NCBI GenBank assembly: GCA_963787195.1
Contig: CAWBCI010000020.1
Span: forward strand, 1 to 64,000
Origin: CAWBCI01 sp963787195
GTDB lineage: Bacteria; Bacteroidota; Bacteroidia; Bacteroidales; JAGOPY01
Length of the DNA: 64,000 nucleotides
Direction: 5' to 3'
The position numbers were made by a program, and so were the translations under genes. Numbering within the stretch: the stretch's first letter is position 1; every line of letters starts with the position of its first letter. Shown in pieces: positions 34,551-43,178 of the stretch. The notes beneath the pieces were generated by a model. It had not been told where the DNA came from. It searched no databases and saw nothing but the letters and a program-made list of their open reading frames with translations.

Positions 34551-35345
34551 TCAGCCTTGACTTGTATAATCTGTTTTTAACTTTTCCCTGAAAGTTTCTC
34601 TCGCTTTACCTTTCATTGACCAGAGCTTCTTGTAATTATCTGTAACTTTTAATGTCTCTCCCTGATCAATAATTTCGCCTTTGTCCAATAAAATGGACCT
34701 TTGACACAATAGGTTAATTTGTTCTGCAGAGTGAGACACGAACAAAATAGTCTTGCCTGATTCAAAAAACGTTTTCATCCGGGCAAAACTTTTTTCTTTA
34801 AAATATTCGTCCCCGACCGATAATACTTCATCCAGAATAAGAATGTCAGGATCTACAAGTATGGATACAGAAAAAGCCAGCCGGGATTTCATCCCACTGC
34901 TATAATTTTTTAAAGGTTGATTGATAAAATCCCCTAATTCGGAGAACTCAATTATTTCAGGGACAAGTTTGGAAATTTCCTCACGATTGTATCCCAATAC
35001 AACGGTGTAGAAATAAATATTTTCCAGGCCGGTAAAATGGGGATGGAATCCTGCTCCCAGTTCAATGAGCGGAACAATTTTTCCATGTGTTGTTATGCTG
35101 CCCGTTGAAGGGGTTAATATTCCGGAGATGATTTTTAATAAAGTTGATTTGCCAGATCCATTCCGGCCGACGATACCAACAATTTCCCCCTTGTCTACTT
35201 CCAGATTAATATTTTTAACGGCTGTGAAATCCTGGCCCTTGCTATTTCCTAAAGGATTAAGAGCATAAAGCATTCTGGCTTTCTTATTCGGAAAAAGCCT
35301 GAATTTTTTAGTTATATTCTCAAGTTGAATAACAGGATTTGACAT
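34551..35345 (-). CDS. Polysaccharide ABC transporter ATP-binding protein (Wzt/TagH type)
   Basis: A 264-residue ATPase: Walker A 'GRNGSGKST' (60-68), signature 'YSSGMKSRLAFS' (148-159), Walker B 'ILILDE' (168-173) and 'VLSVGDEYFKEKS', the last typical of the ABC-2 polysaccharide exporters. There is no C-terminal carbohydrate-binding domain like that in some Wzt proteins, so it may export an undecaprenyl-linked glycan without recognising a terminal cap. The upstream permease gene ends 14 bp before its start, so the two form the exporter. Confidence 0.9.
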   Translation of the reverse strand: MSNPVIQLENITKKFRLFPNKKARMLYALNPLGNSKGQDFTAVKNINLEVDKGEIVGIVGRNGSGKSTLLKIISGILTPSTGSITTHGKIVPLIELGAGFHPHFTGLENIYFYTVVLGYNREEISKLVPEIIEFSELGDFINQPLKNYSSGMKSRLAFSVSILVDPDILILDEVLSVGDEYFKEKSFARMKTFFESGKTILFVSHSAEQINLLCQRSILLDKGEIIDQGETLKVTDNYKKLWSMKGKARETFREKLKTDYTSQG

Positions 35346-35359
35346 AAAACATCAAAAAT

Positions 35360-36178
35360 TTAAATAACGTCTGCAAAATGTGGTCTAAGTCTTTTAAAAA
35401 CAATAATTCCGATAAGATATACTGCAAATGTGAAAGCCCAGAAATAGATAGTCTGTGAGCGATGTTCCCAGAAAGGAATGTGGAACAGAACACTGTCACG
35501 GTATCCATTTACGATATATGCCAGGGGATTCAGGTTCACAATTAATAACATGTTTCCTCCCATTTTGGAAGGATTCCAGAATATAGGTGTCAGGAAAAAC
35601 AGGACCCTCATCATAATAGTAATAATATAGGACATATCAGGGAAAAAGGGCAGGATGGAAGCCGTAAACCAGCTAATTCCAATGAGCAGAATAAACTGAG
35701 CAAATACATAATAAATAAGTTGAAGCCAGTATAGGGAAGGGAAAATGCCATTCAGGCTCAACAAAACTATTAATATAGCGATCACTATCAGATGGATAAT
35801 GAGTTCGGAAGAAATTACAATCATAGGAATGACGGCAATTCTGAAATTCACGGTTTTAACCAGGAAACTATAAGCTCTGATACTTCCTGCTCCTTTATTC
35901 ATGCTTTTATTAAAAAAGTCATATGCAATGATGCCACTCAGCAAATAGAGTGAATATGGCACATCCTGATGTGCAGGCCCCTTTTGTAAATATGAAAAAA
36001 CAAACCATAAGATAATCATCATGGCCAGGGGTTCAATCAGTGCCCACAATAATCCAAAAAGATTATCAGCGTATTGAGTTTTGAATTCCCTCTTCGTAAG
36101 CTCAAATACTAAACGCCTGTTAAGATATAATTGTCTGAAAAAATCGATCCCTTCAATTATTATTCGATTAACTTTCAT
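35360..36178 (-). CDS. ABC-2 type polysaccharide export permease (Wzm/TagG type)
   Basis: A 272-residue permease with six hydrophobic segments and the ABC-2 pattern 'FELTKREFKTQYADNLFGLLWALIEPLAMMIIL' (key 'KREFKTQYADNLFGLLWALIEP'-type region). 'FLTPIFW' and 'LNPLAYIVNGYRDSVLF' are hallmarks of Wzm/TagG-type proteins. It precedes the ATPase gene and together they form the inner-membrane exporter. No Wza/Wzc-type export genes were seen in the window. The gene is divergent from the next GT4 gene across a 143-bp spacer. Confidence 0.88.
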   Translation of the reverse strand: MKVNRIIIEGIDFFRQLYLNRRLVFELTKREFKTQYADNLFGLLWALIEPLAMMIILWFVFSYLQKGPAHQDVPYSLYLLSGIIAYDFFNKSMNKGAGSIRAYSFLVKTVNFRIAVIPMIVISSELIIHLIVIAILIVLLSLNGIFPSLYWLQLIYYVFAQFILLIGISWFTASILPFFPDMSYIITIMMRVLFFLTPIFWNPSKMGGNMLLIVNLNPLAYIVNGYRDSVLFHIPFWEHRSQTIYFWAFTFAVYLIGIIVFKRLRPHFADVI

Positions 36179-36236
36179 TCAGTTATCAGGTTTGAACATT
36201 GATTATTTTAGCAATCAATTTTGATTTTTTTTCGAA

Positions 36237-36270
36237 TTTGAACAATAATGAACTTAATTGTATAAATTCG
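36237..36270 (+). promoter_or_regulatory. Possible promoter upstream of GT4 at 36322
   Basis: TTTG at 36237-36240 and TAAATTCG at 36263-36270 (one mismatch to TAnnTTTG), 22 bp apart. The box lies ~50 bp before the ATG in the divergent spacer with the permease gene. Weak. Confidence 0.25.
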
Positions 36271-36321
36271 GAATTATAAAAGCAATGTGCTAATTGCAGT
36301 AAAAATATAAAGAAATAATGT

Positions 36322-37413
36322 ATGAAGCTTCTTTTTATCAGTTTGAGAGATGTAAATAGAAAGAACTCGGGAGGGGAAAAATGTACAAACAGAAATTATT
36401 TGTCTTTCTGTGAAATTCTTGGAAAAGAAAATGTGGATGTTATTAATATTGCCAATTACACGGATTCCGGTTTTATTTCTGCCAACCTCAGACGATTTTC
36501 TGTTTTACGGGGGTTTTATGCCGGGTTTTCCAAAAATATTCTCAGAACGATCATACTGAAATCGAAAGATTATGATATTGTGTACATCGATGTCTCCTAT
36601 CTTGGAATGATTTCAAAAAATTTAAGAAAGTCTCATTATAAGGGTAGGATAATCAGCTTTTTTCATAATGTAGAGTCAGATGTAATGAAGCAGAAGGCGA
36701 GGATTAATTTTCTGGAATATTGGAAAATTTACCCTGTTAAGTATAATGAAAAACAGGCCTGTAAATACTCTGACAGAATTATTGCTTTAACTAAAAGAGA
36801 CGCAGACAAGCTCAAAGAAATTTATGGAGCAAAATCGGTAGGGGTCATTCCCATCAGCCTGCCGGATGAATTGAAGCACAGTGTTCAGGAAAATACCAAT
36901 GTTCCCCCGCAATTATTATTCATTGGTGATAATTGGTACCCAAATATCCAGGGCCTGAAATGGTTTATAGAAAATGTCCTGGATCATGTAAATGTGAAAC
37001 TAAGGATAGTTGGCAGAAACCTGGATAAATACAAAAACGCTTTTAGTCATCCCATGATAGAATTTCTGGGTTTTGTTGAAGATTTATCCTCCGTCATTAT
37101 AGAAGCTGATTATATACTCTGTCCGATTTTCAGTGGGGGAGGGATGAAGGTGAAAGTATGCGAAGCCCTGATGTATGGTAAAAATATAATTGCAAGCAGT
37201 GAAGCTTTTGAAGGATATGACCTGAAATATGATGAAACAGGTCTTTTATGTAATACAAGGGAAGAATTTATTTCAGGAATCGAAAAGTATGCCCAGGTTC
37301 CCAGGAAGAGGTTCAACCTTAAAAGCCGGGAATATTACCTGAATGAATATTCTTTCCAGGCTACTTTACCTGAATTCCGGAAATTATTAGATTCACTTCA
37401 ATCAGTACAATAA
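36322..37413 (+). CDS. GT4 glycosyltransferase
   Basis: A 363-residue GT-B protein starting 'MKLLFISLRDVNRKNSGGEKCTNRN' (key 'NSGGEKCTNRN' acceptor-side loop). It has 'LFIGDNWYPNIQGLKWFIENV' and 'CPIFSGGGMKVKVCEALMYGKNIIAS' (key 'GGGMKVKVCEALMYG', donor-site Glu). It is related to the other GT4 genes of the locus but not a close copy. It converges with the GT25 gene 30 bp away. Confidence 0.82.
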   Translation: MKLLFISLRDVNRKNSGGEKCTNRNYLSFCEILGKENVDVINIANYTDSGFISANLRRFSVLRGFYAGFSKNILRTIILKSKDYDIVYIDVSYLGMISKNLRKSHYKGRIISFFHNVESDVMKQKARINFLEYWKIYPVKYNEKQACKYSDRIIALTKRDADKLKEIYGAKSVGVIPISLPDELKHSVQENTNVPPQLLFIGDNWYPNIQGLKWFIENVLDHVNVKLRIVGRNLDKYKNAFSHPMIEFLGFVEDLSSVIIEADYILCPIFSGGGMKVKVCEALMYGKNIIASSEAFEGYDLKYDETGLLCNTREEFISGIEKYAQVPRKRFNLKSREYYLNEYSFQATLPEFRKLLDSLQSVQ

Positions 37414-37438
37414 TTACTAATACTTCAGTGTGTAATTA
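37411..37438. terminator. Weak inverted repeat between convergent genes
   Basis: TAATTAC at 37411 and GTAATTA at 37432 form a 7-bp stem across the gap between the GT4 and GT25 stop codons. It is AT-rich and has no T-run, so it is only a candidate terminator. Confidence 0.25.
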
Positions 37439-37443
37439 GGACC

Positions 37444-38493
37444 TTAAAAATCATACATATCAAGGTTCCAGTGAACGGTTTTGGCAAAATCCTTCATTTT
37501 CCGGCTCAAAGAATTATCACTTTCCTCCACATCGGCAATTATGAGGTTTGGACTGAGAACAAAACATTCACCCTGAAGTGATTTAGCTACTGTTTGCAGA
37601 GCTCCTGAATCAAAAGAACAGTTCATCCTGTCAATCTCCCTCAATAAAAGATCATAAACGGATTGATGGATCCCGATTGCAAATGCACCATCAGTCCTCA
37701 AAGGCAGGTAAGTTCCAATTTTATTTTCATCTCCTTGAGAATTAGCGTGGTAAATTAAATCTTTGCCTTCCTGCCAGGAATGCTGACTGGCGCCCAGATA
37801 GAGCAGTTTCCAATTGTCCGGGATAATTTTAAGCGCTTTTATGAATAATGATTCAAAATCTTTCGCGAAGATTACATCATCTTCCAGGGAGAGGATTTTT
37901 TCATAGCCTTTTTCTTTTGCATCTCGGATTAGTTTCCCGTATGTTTTCAAAGTCCCCCAGGCACCCGGGCTATAAATTACCTTCCTTTTAAGCTTAAGTT
38001 CATTTTCATGGGCGGTGGCAGGGTTAATGGGTGAATTGAGATAGTTTTCAAATTCTTTTAAATTCTGCTCAGTATAGCCATCTACCGCCTGGAATATCTC
38101 TGCCCGTATCTTTAAAGCATTTAATTTTTCGACCATATTTATGCGTCTCCCATTCCTTTTTAAAAGGTTAACTATATAAACATGGTCGAAATATGTATTA
38201 ATCTTTGAGAGTTCTTTATCCGCTAAGGATGCATTTATTAAAGGGATAGTATTCGTTTCAGTTAAATTTCCCGTCTGAGATATGGAATCTCCAGGATAAG
38301 GTTCCGGATCACTTTTATTCGGGATTGTTCTTGTCTGGATACTCTTATTGGTTTTTTTTGTCAGTTTATAATCATTCCATAAGGTTCGGGGTGATAAATT
38401 GAAATGGCCTATGTCCTTCAACTTTAAAATACTTCTTTGAATAATCCATAGTATAGACCAGGGTTTGTAATATTTTTCAAAGAATGTTGACAT
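37444..38493 (-). CDS. GT25 family (LPS-type) glycosyltransferase
   Basis: A 349-residue protein. After a ~95-residue charged N-terminal region of unclear function, the family-25 domain shows 'VYIVNLLKRNGRRINMVEKLNAL' (key 'VNLLKRNGRRINMVEKL'), 'SPGAWGTLKTYGKLIRDA', and the acidic 'ILSLEDDVIFAKDFESLF' for metal/nucleotide binding. GT25 enzymes usually add galactose or related sugars to LPS or capsule cores. It is followed by fcl and gmd on the same strand. Confidence 0.8.
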   Translation of the reverse strand: MSTFFEKYYKPWSILWIIQRSILKLKDIGHFNLSPRTLWNDYKLTKKTNKSIQTRTIPNKSDPEPYPGDSISQTGNLTETNTIPLINASLADKELSKINTYFDHVYIVNLLKRNGRRINMVEKLNALKIRAEIFQAVDGYTEQNLKEFENYLNSPINPATAHENELKLKRKVIYSPGAWGTLKTYGKLIRDAKEKGYEKILSLEDDVIFAKDFESLFIKALKIIPDNWKLLYLGASQHSWQEGKDLIYHANSQGDENKIGTYLPLRTDGAFAIGIHQSVYDLLLREIDRMNCSFDSGALQTVAKSLQGECFVLSPNLIIADVEESDNSLSRKMKDFAKTVHWNLDMYDF

Positions 38494-38521
38494 GCATTTC
38501 GTTTATCAATTTGTATTTATT

Positions 38522-39595
38522 TCATCTTTTCAAATACCACTCATAAATCTTCCCTATCCCTTCCTCCAGACTGGTTTCGTGCTGAAAACCGAGTTTGTGC
38601 AGCAAGCTATTGTCCATCAGTTTCCTCGGAGTCCCGTCAGGTTTGCTGTGGTCAAATTCTATCTTTCCATTAAAACCGACAAGCTTTGCGATTAGTCCGG
38701 ATAAATCAGCTATACTAATCTCAGAGCCGGTTCCTATGTTGATATGGGTTTTGCCCATCTTTTCGTAGAGGGTATGTGCATCTACATTTTCAATCACATA
38801 AACGCAGGCCGCCGCCATATCATCTACGTACATGAATTCCCTCAGAGGTTTTCCGCTCCCCCAGAGCTTCAGGCTACAACTCTGGTTATCAAAATTAATC
38901 CCATACTTATTTAAAATTCCTGTGATTTCTTTTTCATCTGAATTTCCATTGATGCCTTCCACAGGACGCCTTTCCAGGTCACTGCGAATAGCCTGCCAGT
39001 CATTGTTCATCAGGCATTTTGCCAGATGCAGCTTCCGGAGCATGGCCGGTAATACATGGGATGTTTCCAGATTAAAATTATCATTTGGCCCATACAGATT
39101 AGTAGGCATCACCGAGATAAAATCACTTCCGTACTGGCGAAAATAACTCTCGCACATTTTAATTCCCGCGATCTTGGCAATGGCGTAAGGTTCATTGGTC
39201 GGCTCCAGTTCTCCTGTCAGGAGATATTCTTCTTTCAAAGGCTGGGGGGCTAATTTGGGATATATGCAAGAGCTTCCCAGGAAAAGCAATTTCTTTGCCC
39301 CATACTTATAAGCTGAATGGATGATATTATTCTGTATCATCAGGTTCTCATAAATGAACTGGGCCCGGTAAGTATTATTGGCCATAATGCCCCCGACTTT
39401 GGCCGCGGCATCGATAACATAATCGGGGCGCTCATTCATGAAAAAATTATCCGCATCTTCCTGCTGGCTGAGATCCAGTTCTTCAAAAGTGCGGAGGATG
39501 AAATTCTGATAGCCTTTTTCTTTAAGTCTCCTGAGTATAGCCGATCCAACCAGGCCCTTATGGCCGGCAAGGTATATTTTATCGTTTTTATTCAT
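38522..39595 (-). CDS. fcl: GDP-L-fucose synthase
   Basis: A 357-residue SDR-type enzyme that converts GDP-4-keto-6-deoxymannose to GDP-L-fucose with NADPH. N-terminal 'YLAGHKGLVGSAILRRLKEKG' carries the Rossmann glycines. 'LLFLGSSCIYPKLAPQPLKEE' holds the Ser, 'EPYAIAKIAGIKMCESY' the YxxxK pair, and 'LWGSGKPLREFMYVDDMA' is a fucose-synthase hallmark. A ~25-residue insertion at about 205-235 ('DEKEITGILNKYG') is present. It overlaps gmd by 8 bp. It supplies a fucose donor to the polysaccharide locus. Confidence 0.92.
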   Translation of the reverse strand: MNKNDKIYLAGHKGLVGSAILRRLKEKGYQNFILRTFEELDLSQQEDADNFFMNERPDYVIDAAAKVGGIMANNTYRAQFIYENLMIQNNIIHSAYKYGAKKLLFLGSSCIYPKLAPQPLKEEYLLTGELEPTNEPYAIAKIAGIKMCESYFRQYGSDFISVMPTNLYGPNDNFNLETSHVLPAMLRKLHLAKCLMNNDWQAIRSDLERRPVEGINGNSDEKEITGILNKYGINFDNQSCSLKLWGSGKPLREFMYVDDMAAACVYVIENVDAHTLYEKMGKTHINIGTGSEISIADLSGLIAKLVGFNGKIEFDHSKPDGTPRKLMDNSLLHKLGFQHETSLEEGIGKIYEWYLKR

Positions 39596-40703
39596 AGTAA
39601 TTTTTTATCCTGAAACCGCTCTTCTTGAGGTGCTGGTCCATTTTCATCCTTTCAAGATCTCCCTCCATCATATCCTTAACCAGATCGTCAAGGCTCAATT
39701 CCGTTTTCCATCCAAGTTTTTTCAAAGCTTTGGAAGGATCACCCTGGAGTATTTCCACTTCAGTTGGCCTGAAATATCTGGGGTCTACTTCCAGCACACA
39801 TTTCCCTTCTTCAAGCAGATATAAGGGATCATTGCAACGGGCAATATAAGCCTTCTCATCCAGGCCTGAACCCCTGAATTCCAGATCAACGCCAATAAAT
39901 TGAAATGCCTTCCTTACAAATTCCCGGACTTCGGTGGTCACGCCTGTTGCAATCACGAAATCTTCCGGCTGTTCCTGCTGTAACATCAGGTGCATGGCTT
40001 TAACATAATCTTTGGCATGGCCCCAGTCGCGCTTTGCCGAGAGATTCCCGAGATAAAATTTTTCCTGAAGTCCGAGTCCTATCCTGGCCACAGCCCGGCT
40101 TATTTTCCGGGTCACGAAAGTTTCGCCGCGCACAGGGGATTCATGGTTGAACAATATCCCATTGCAAGCATACATATTATAAGCTTCCCGGTAGTTTATC
40201 GTAATCCAGTAGGCATAAAGCTTGGCTACAGCATAAGGTGAGCGGGGATAGAAAGGAGTGGTCTCTTTTTGGGGCGTTTCCTGCACCAGTCCGTAAAGTT
40301 CGCTGGTACTGGCCTGGTAATAGCGGGTTTTCTCCGTCAGGTTCAGGAGCCGGATAGCCTCCAGCAGGCGTAAAGCGCCCAGTGCGTCTGAATTGGCCGT
40401 ATATTCCGGCGTTTCAAAACTCACCATCACATGAGATTGGGCTCCCAGGTTATAGATCTCGTCGGGCTGAACCTGTTGTATGATCCTGATCAGGTTGGTG
40501 GAGTCGGTGAGATCTCCGTAATGCAGGAAGAAACGCTGGTCACTAACGTGAGGGTCCTGGTAAAGATGATCTATCCTTTCGGTATTGATGAGCGAACTTC
40601 TCCTTTTAATACCATGAACCTCATAACCTTTTTTCAGGAGAAGGTCAGCGAGATATGCTCCGTCCTGTCCGGTTATCCCGGTTATCAGCGCTTTTTTTGA
40701 CAT
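39588..40703 (-). CDS. gmd: GDP-mannose 4,6-dehydratase
   Basis: The ATG at 40703 gives 371 residues and starts 'MSKKALITGITGQDGAYLADLLL', the family N-terminus; an upstream extension in the same frame adds 24 implausible residues. 'ITGITGQDGAYL' binds NADP, 'YQASTSELYGLVQETPQKE' and 'YPRSPYAVAKLYAYWI' carry the active Thr/Ser-Glu and YxxxK residues, and 'CNGILFNHESPVRGETFVTRKI' (key 'NHESPVRGETFVTRKI') is characteristic. It converts GDP-mannose to GDP-4-keto-6-deoxymannose, the substrate of Fcl. Together they are the standard GDP-fucose module. Confidence 0.93.
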   Translation of the reverse strand: MSKKALITGITGQDGAYLADLLLKKGYEVHGIKRRSSLINTERIDHLYQDPHVSDQRFFLHYGDLTDSTNLIRIIQQVQPDEIYNLGAQSHVMVSFETPEYTANSDALGALRLLEAIRLLNLTEKTRYYQASTSELYGLVQETPQKETTPFYPRSPYAVAKLYAYWITINYREAYNMYACNGILFNHESPVRGETFVTRKISRAVARIGLGLQEKFYLGNLSAKRDWGHAKDYVKAMHLMLQQEQPEDFVIATGVTTEVREFVRKAFQFIGVDLEFRGSGLDEKAYIARCNDPLYLLEEGKCVLEVDPRYFRPTEVEILQGDPSKALKKLGWKTELSLDDLVKDMMEGDLERMKMDQHLKKSGFRIKNYYE

Positions 40704-40808
40704 TGTTTTTATTTTTTTGAAGAAAAGAAAGTATATCCTTTTTCTCCTGTAAAGCTTTGTAAATTTGATTTTCAATTAATGAATCCCAATGATCCGGCAA
40801 TATGATTA

Positions 40809-40816
40809 CAAAGTTA
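40809..40816 (-). promoter_or_regulatory. -7-like box upstream of gmd
   Basis: Minus strand reads TAACTTTG, matching TAnnTTTG, ~105 bp before the gmd ATG. It shares the divergent spacer with a plus-strand box (40828-40835). Confidence 0.3.
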
Positions 40817-40827
40817 TCCAAAAAGCC

Positions 40828-40835
40828 TAAATTTG
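40828..40835 (+). promoter_or_regulatory. -7-like box upstream of the glycosyltransferase at 40872
   Basis: TAAATTTG is a perfect TAnnTTTG 36 bp before the ATG. No good TTTG -33 was found at the right spacing. Confidence 0.3.
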
Positions 40836-40871
40836 GAAAGCATTAATGAAATTGATGAATAAAACCCTTTT

Positions 40872-42110
40872 ATGGATTATTCAATACCAATAGTTGTTAT
40901 AGGATATGACCGGCCGGATGCATTAAAGCGTTTGCTGAGCTCACTCAGCAGGGCAAACTTCAGTCAGGAAATAAAATTGTACATAAGTATTGATGGGGGA
41001 GGGGACCCGGCAGTTACCAGAGAGGCAGAGGCATTTGAATGGCCTCATGGAGAAAAAGAATTGATCCTGCATACCGAATCACTTGGCCTTCGAAAACATG
41101 TTCTGGCTTGCGGTGAACTGGTCAAAAAACATGAGGGCATCATTCTTCTTGAGGATGATCTTTTTGTGGCCCCTGATTTCTATACTTATGTTACTGAATC
41201 TTACAATTATTATAAGGATGATGAGCGTATAGGAGGTGTTTCACTTTATTCACATGCTTATAACGAAACAGCTCAGTTTCCTTTTATCCCCCTGAACGAT
41301 GGCAGCGATGTTTTCTTTTTCCAGTATGCCTCATCCTGGGGACAGTTCTGGACCCGGGAACAATGGATGAGCTTCAGGAAGTGGTATGACGAAAAGCCTT
41401 CGGATAAGCTGGCGGGTGACGGCTCTCTGCCTCCCAATATCTTGCTTTGGCCAGAGACATCCTGGAAAAAATATTTCATCAGATTTCTTATAGAAAAAGA
41501 AAAATATTTCGTGTATCCCCGGCAATCATTTACGACGAATTTTAATGATCCGGGACAACATATCAAGCTCAGGGAGAAATTTTTCCAGGTGCCATTGGCC
41601 TATAATAAGACTTCATTTCATTTTATTCCTTTTGAAGAATCAAATGCTGTCTATGATGTTTATTGTGAGATGATTCCGGATCGATTGAAGAGATTATGCG
41701 GAAAATATGAAGGATATGATTTGGAAGTTGATTTATACGGGATGAAGGTCCTGAAAAATGTGAAGGCAGAGTATTTGCTGACGACCACGAAGATGGATTC
41801 CCCCCTCGAAACTTACGGCAGGGAAATGAAACCCCATGAAGCGAATGTGATAGAAGGGATTCCGGGAAATGAAATTTTCTTCGGAAAGACTATTAATGGA
41901 AGGGATAAGGCCTATATGCAGAAACTCTTGAAATGCCATGAAAAAAAGCATTTGAACTATTTTTATCCCTTACGTGAATACCACTTCTCCGGCCAGAATA
42001 TCCTTTCTACCCCCGGCAATACCCAGAAAAGGCCGGGGCCTGTTTTTCTTGCGAAGAAATTCCTTGTAATGTTCCGTTATGCCTTCTTTTATTTTTTCAG
42101 GAAGAAGTAG
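40872..42110 (+). CDS. GT-A fold glycosyltransferase
   Basis: A 412-residue protein with a GT-A start 'IPIVVIGYDRPDALKRLLSSL', 'LYISIDGGGDPAVTREAE' and the acidic 'IILLEDDLFVAPDFYTYV' (metal-binding region). Then 'YASSWGQFWTREQWMSFRKWY' and a ~120-residue C-terminal extension of unclear function ending in an Arg/Phe-rich tail ('FRYAFFYFFRKK'), which may contact the membrane. It resembles glycosyltransferases annotated as GT2/'GNT-I-like' in other surface-glycan loci. It is the last gene of the main locus and is followed by a heptamer tandem repeat. Confidence 0.7.
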   Translation: MDYSIPIVVIGYDRPDALKRLLSSLSRANFSQEIKLYISIDGGGDPAVTREAEAFEWPHGEKELILHTESLGLRKHVLACGELVKKHEGIILLEDDLFVAPDFYTYVTESYNYYKDDERIGGVSLYSHAYNETAQFPFIPLNDGSDVFFFQYASSWGQFWTREQWMSFRKWYDEKPSDKLAGDGSLPPNILLWPETSWKKYFIRFLIEKEKYFVYPRQSFTTNFNDPGQHIKLREKFFQVPLAYNKTSFHFIPFEESNAVYDVYCEMIPDRLKRLCGKYEGYDLEVDLYGMKVLKNVKAEYLLTTTKMDSPLETYGREMKPHEANVIEGIPGNEIFFGKTINGRDKAYMQKLLKCHEKKHLNYFYPLREYHFSGQNILSTPGNTQKRPGPVFLAKKFLVMFRYAFFYFFRKK

Positions 42111-42113
42111 GTA

Positions 42114-42167
42114 CAGTCAGCAGTCGGCAGTCAGCAGTCAGCAGTCGGCAGTCAGCAGTCAGCAGTC
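42114..42167. repeat. Heptamer tandem repeat (CAGTCAG/CAGTCGG)
   Basis: Seven full 7-bp units and a partial eighth, alternating CAGTCAG and CAGTCGG, just after the glycosyltransferase stop. Related arrays occur near 11452, 15660, and in the opposite orientation near 53133 and 58611. Confidence 0.9.
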
Positions 42168-42212
42168 CCAAAAGGACGGTACATGAATAGCAGGCTTTAG
42201 AGCAATTCGCAT

Positions 42213-43178
42213 CTATTTCTTCGCTAACTTATTAAGTTGCATAAAGTGCTTACCGGTGATCTTCACTAAGTATAAACCAGCGGGCAAGCCACTTATATCA
42301 ATGGTCGAAAAGTCTTCGGTAATAGCCCGGTTGATCACCGATTGGCCACGCATATTTATAATGTTCAAAATGCAATTTTCCGGCAGTTCTGATACTGAAA
42401 GTGAAATTTTTGTCGAAGCCGGATTGGGTGCTATTACAAAACGCAAGTCAGGTTTTAAATCTTTTATTCCTGTAATGCAGTGATCCCTGATCTGGTCAGC
42501 ACTTCCACAACTTACCCCATTGTACCGTATTTCTACCCCGGCTTCGGGATCAGCCAGGTAATCACATACACTTTCGACATTGCATTCCGATAAAATATGA
42601 TTTTCATAAATTCTTAAAAAAGATATGGTACCACTGTTAATATTAGCCAATCCAAAAATACTGGTAAGTTTCAAGTTATTATAGATTATTAATTCACCTC
42701 CGATGCCGGTCAAATTATAAAGTGCATCTAGATTATTCAATTTATGGTTTTCATGGATTGCCAAGCCACCTCCAATTGATTGTAAATTATTCAGGCCGGA
42801 AAAGTTTTTCAAGGAATCGTTATTATAGATTGCCAAGCCACCTCCAATTGATTGTAAATTATTCAGGCCGGAAAGGTCATTCAAGGAATGGTTGCTATGG
42901 ATGCGGAAGTTATTACCAATAGCCGTAAGAGATTCGAGTCCATTCAGGTTTGTCAAGCAGGGAAACCCCGACAGGGAGAATGATCCCCCTATGGAATTTA
43001 GACCAGTAAAACCAGACAGATTTGTAACATTTCTATCAAAGATTGATAGATTAAGCTCTATAGATTGCAGGTTTTCCAGGCCTGAAAAACTATTCAGCAT
43101 AGCATTACTGGTAATAGATAAACTTCCCCCCACATAATTTAAGTCGCTCAGGTTTGAAAAACCGGTAAGGCATCGCAA
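42213..43178 (-). CDS. C-terminal half of a leucine-rich T9SS protein (frame-shifted)
   Basis: 321 residues of LRR/receptor-L-like repeats ('GLNNLQSIGGGLAI', 'DLSGLNNLQSIGG') ending in a T9SS sorting domain ('VIAPNPASTKISLSV' to the C-terminal basic end). The first residues continue the reading of the upstream ORF, so this is the second part of one secreted protein. A 72-bp segment is tandemly duplicated (starts 42757 and 42829) with ~46 bp identical. Confidence 0.72.
   Translation of the reverse strand: MRCLTGFSNLSDLNYVGGSLSITSNAMLNSFSGLENLQSIELNLSIFDRNVTNLSGFTGLNSIGGSFSLSGFPCLTNLNGLESLTAIGNNFRIHSNHSLNDLSGLNNLQSIGGGLAIYNNDSLKNFSGLNNLQSIGGGLAIHENHKLNNLDALYNLTGIGGELIIYNNLKLTSIFGLANINSGTISFLRIYENHILSECNVESVCDYLADPEAGVEIRYNGVSCGSADQIRDHCITGIKDLKPDLRFVIAPNPASTKISLSVSELPENCILNIINMRGQSVINRAITEDFSTIDISGLPAGLYLVKITGKHFMQLNKLAKK

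Noticed and set aside
34527..34551. Terminator in the gap before the ABC ATPase gene
   Set aside because: The 23-bp gap shows no clear inverted repeat or T-run.
42114..42167. CAGTCAG array as a CRISPR
   Set aside because: The units are 7 bp, contiguous and have no spacers; there are no cas genes in the window.
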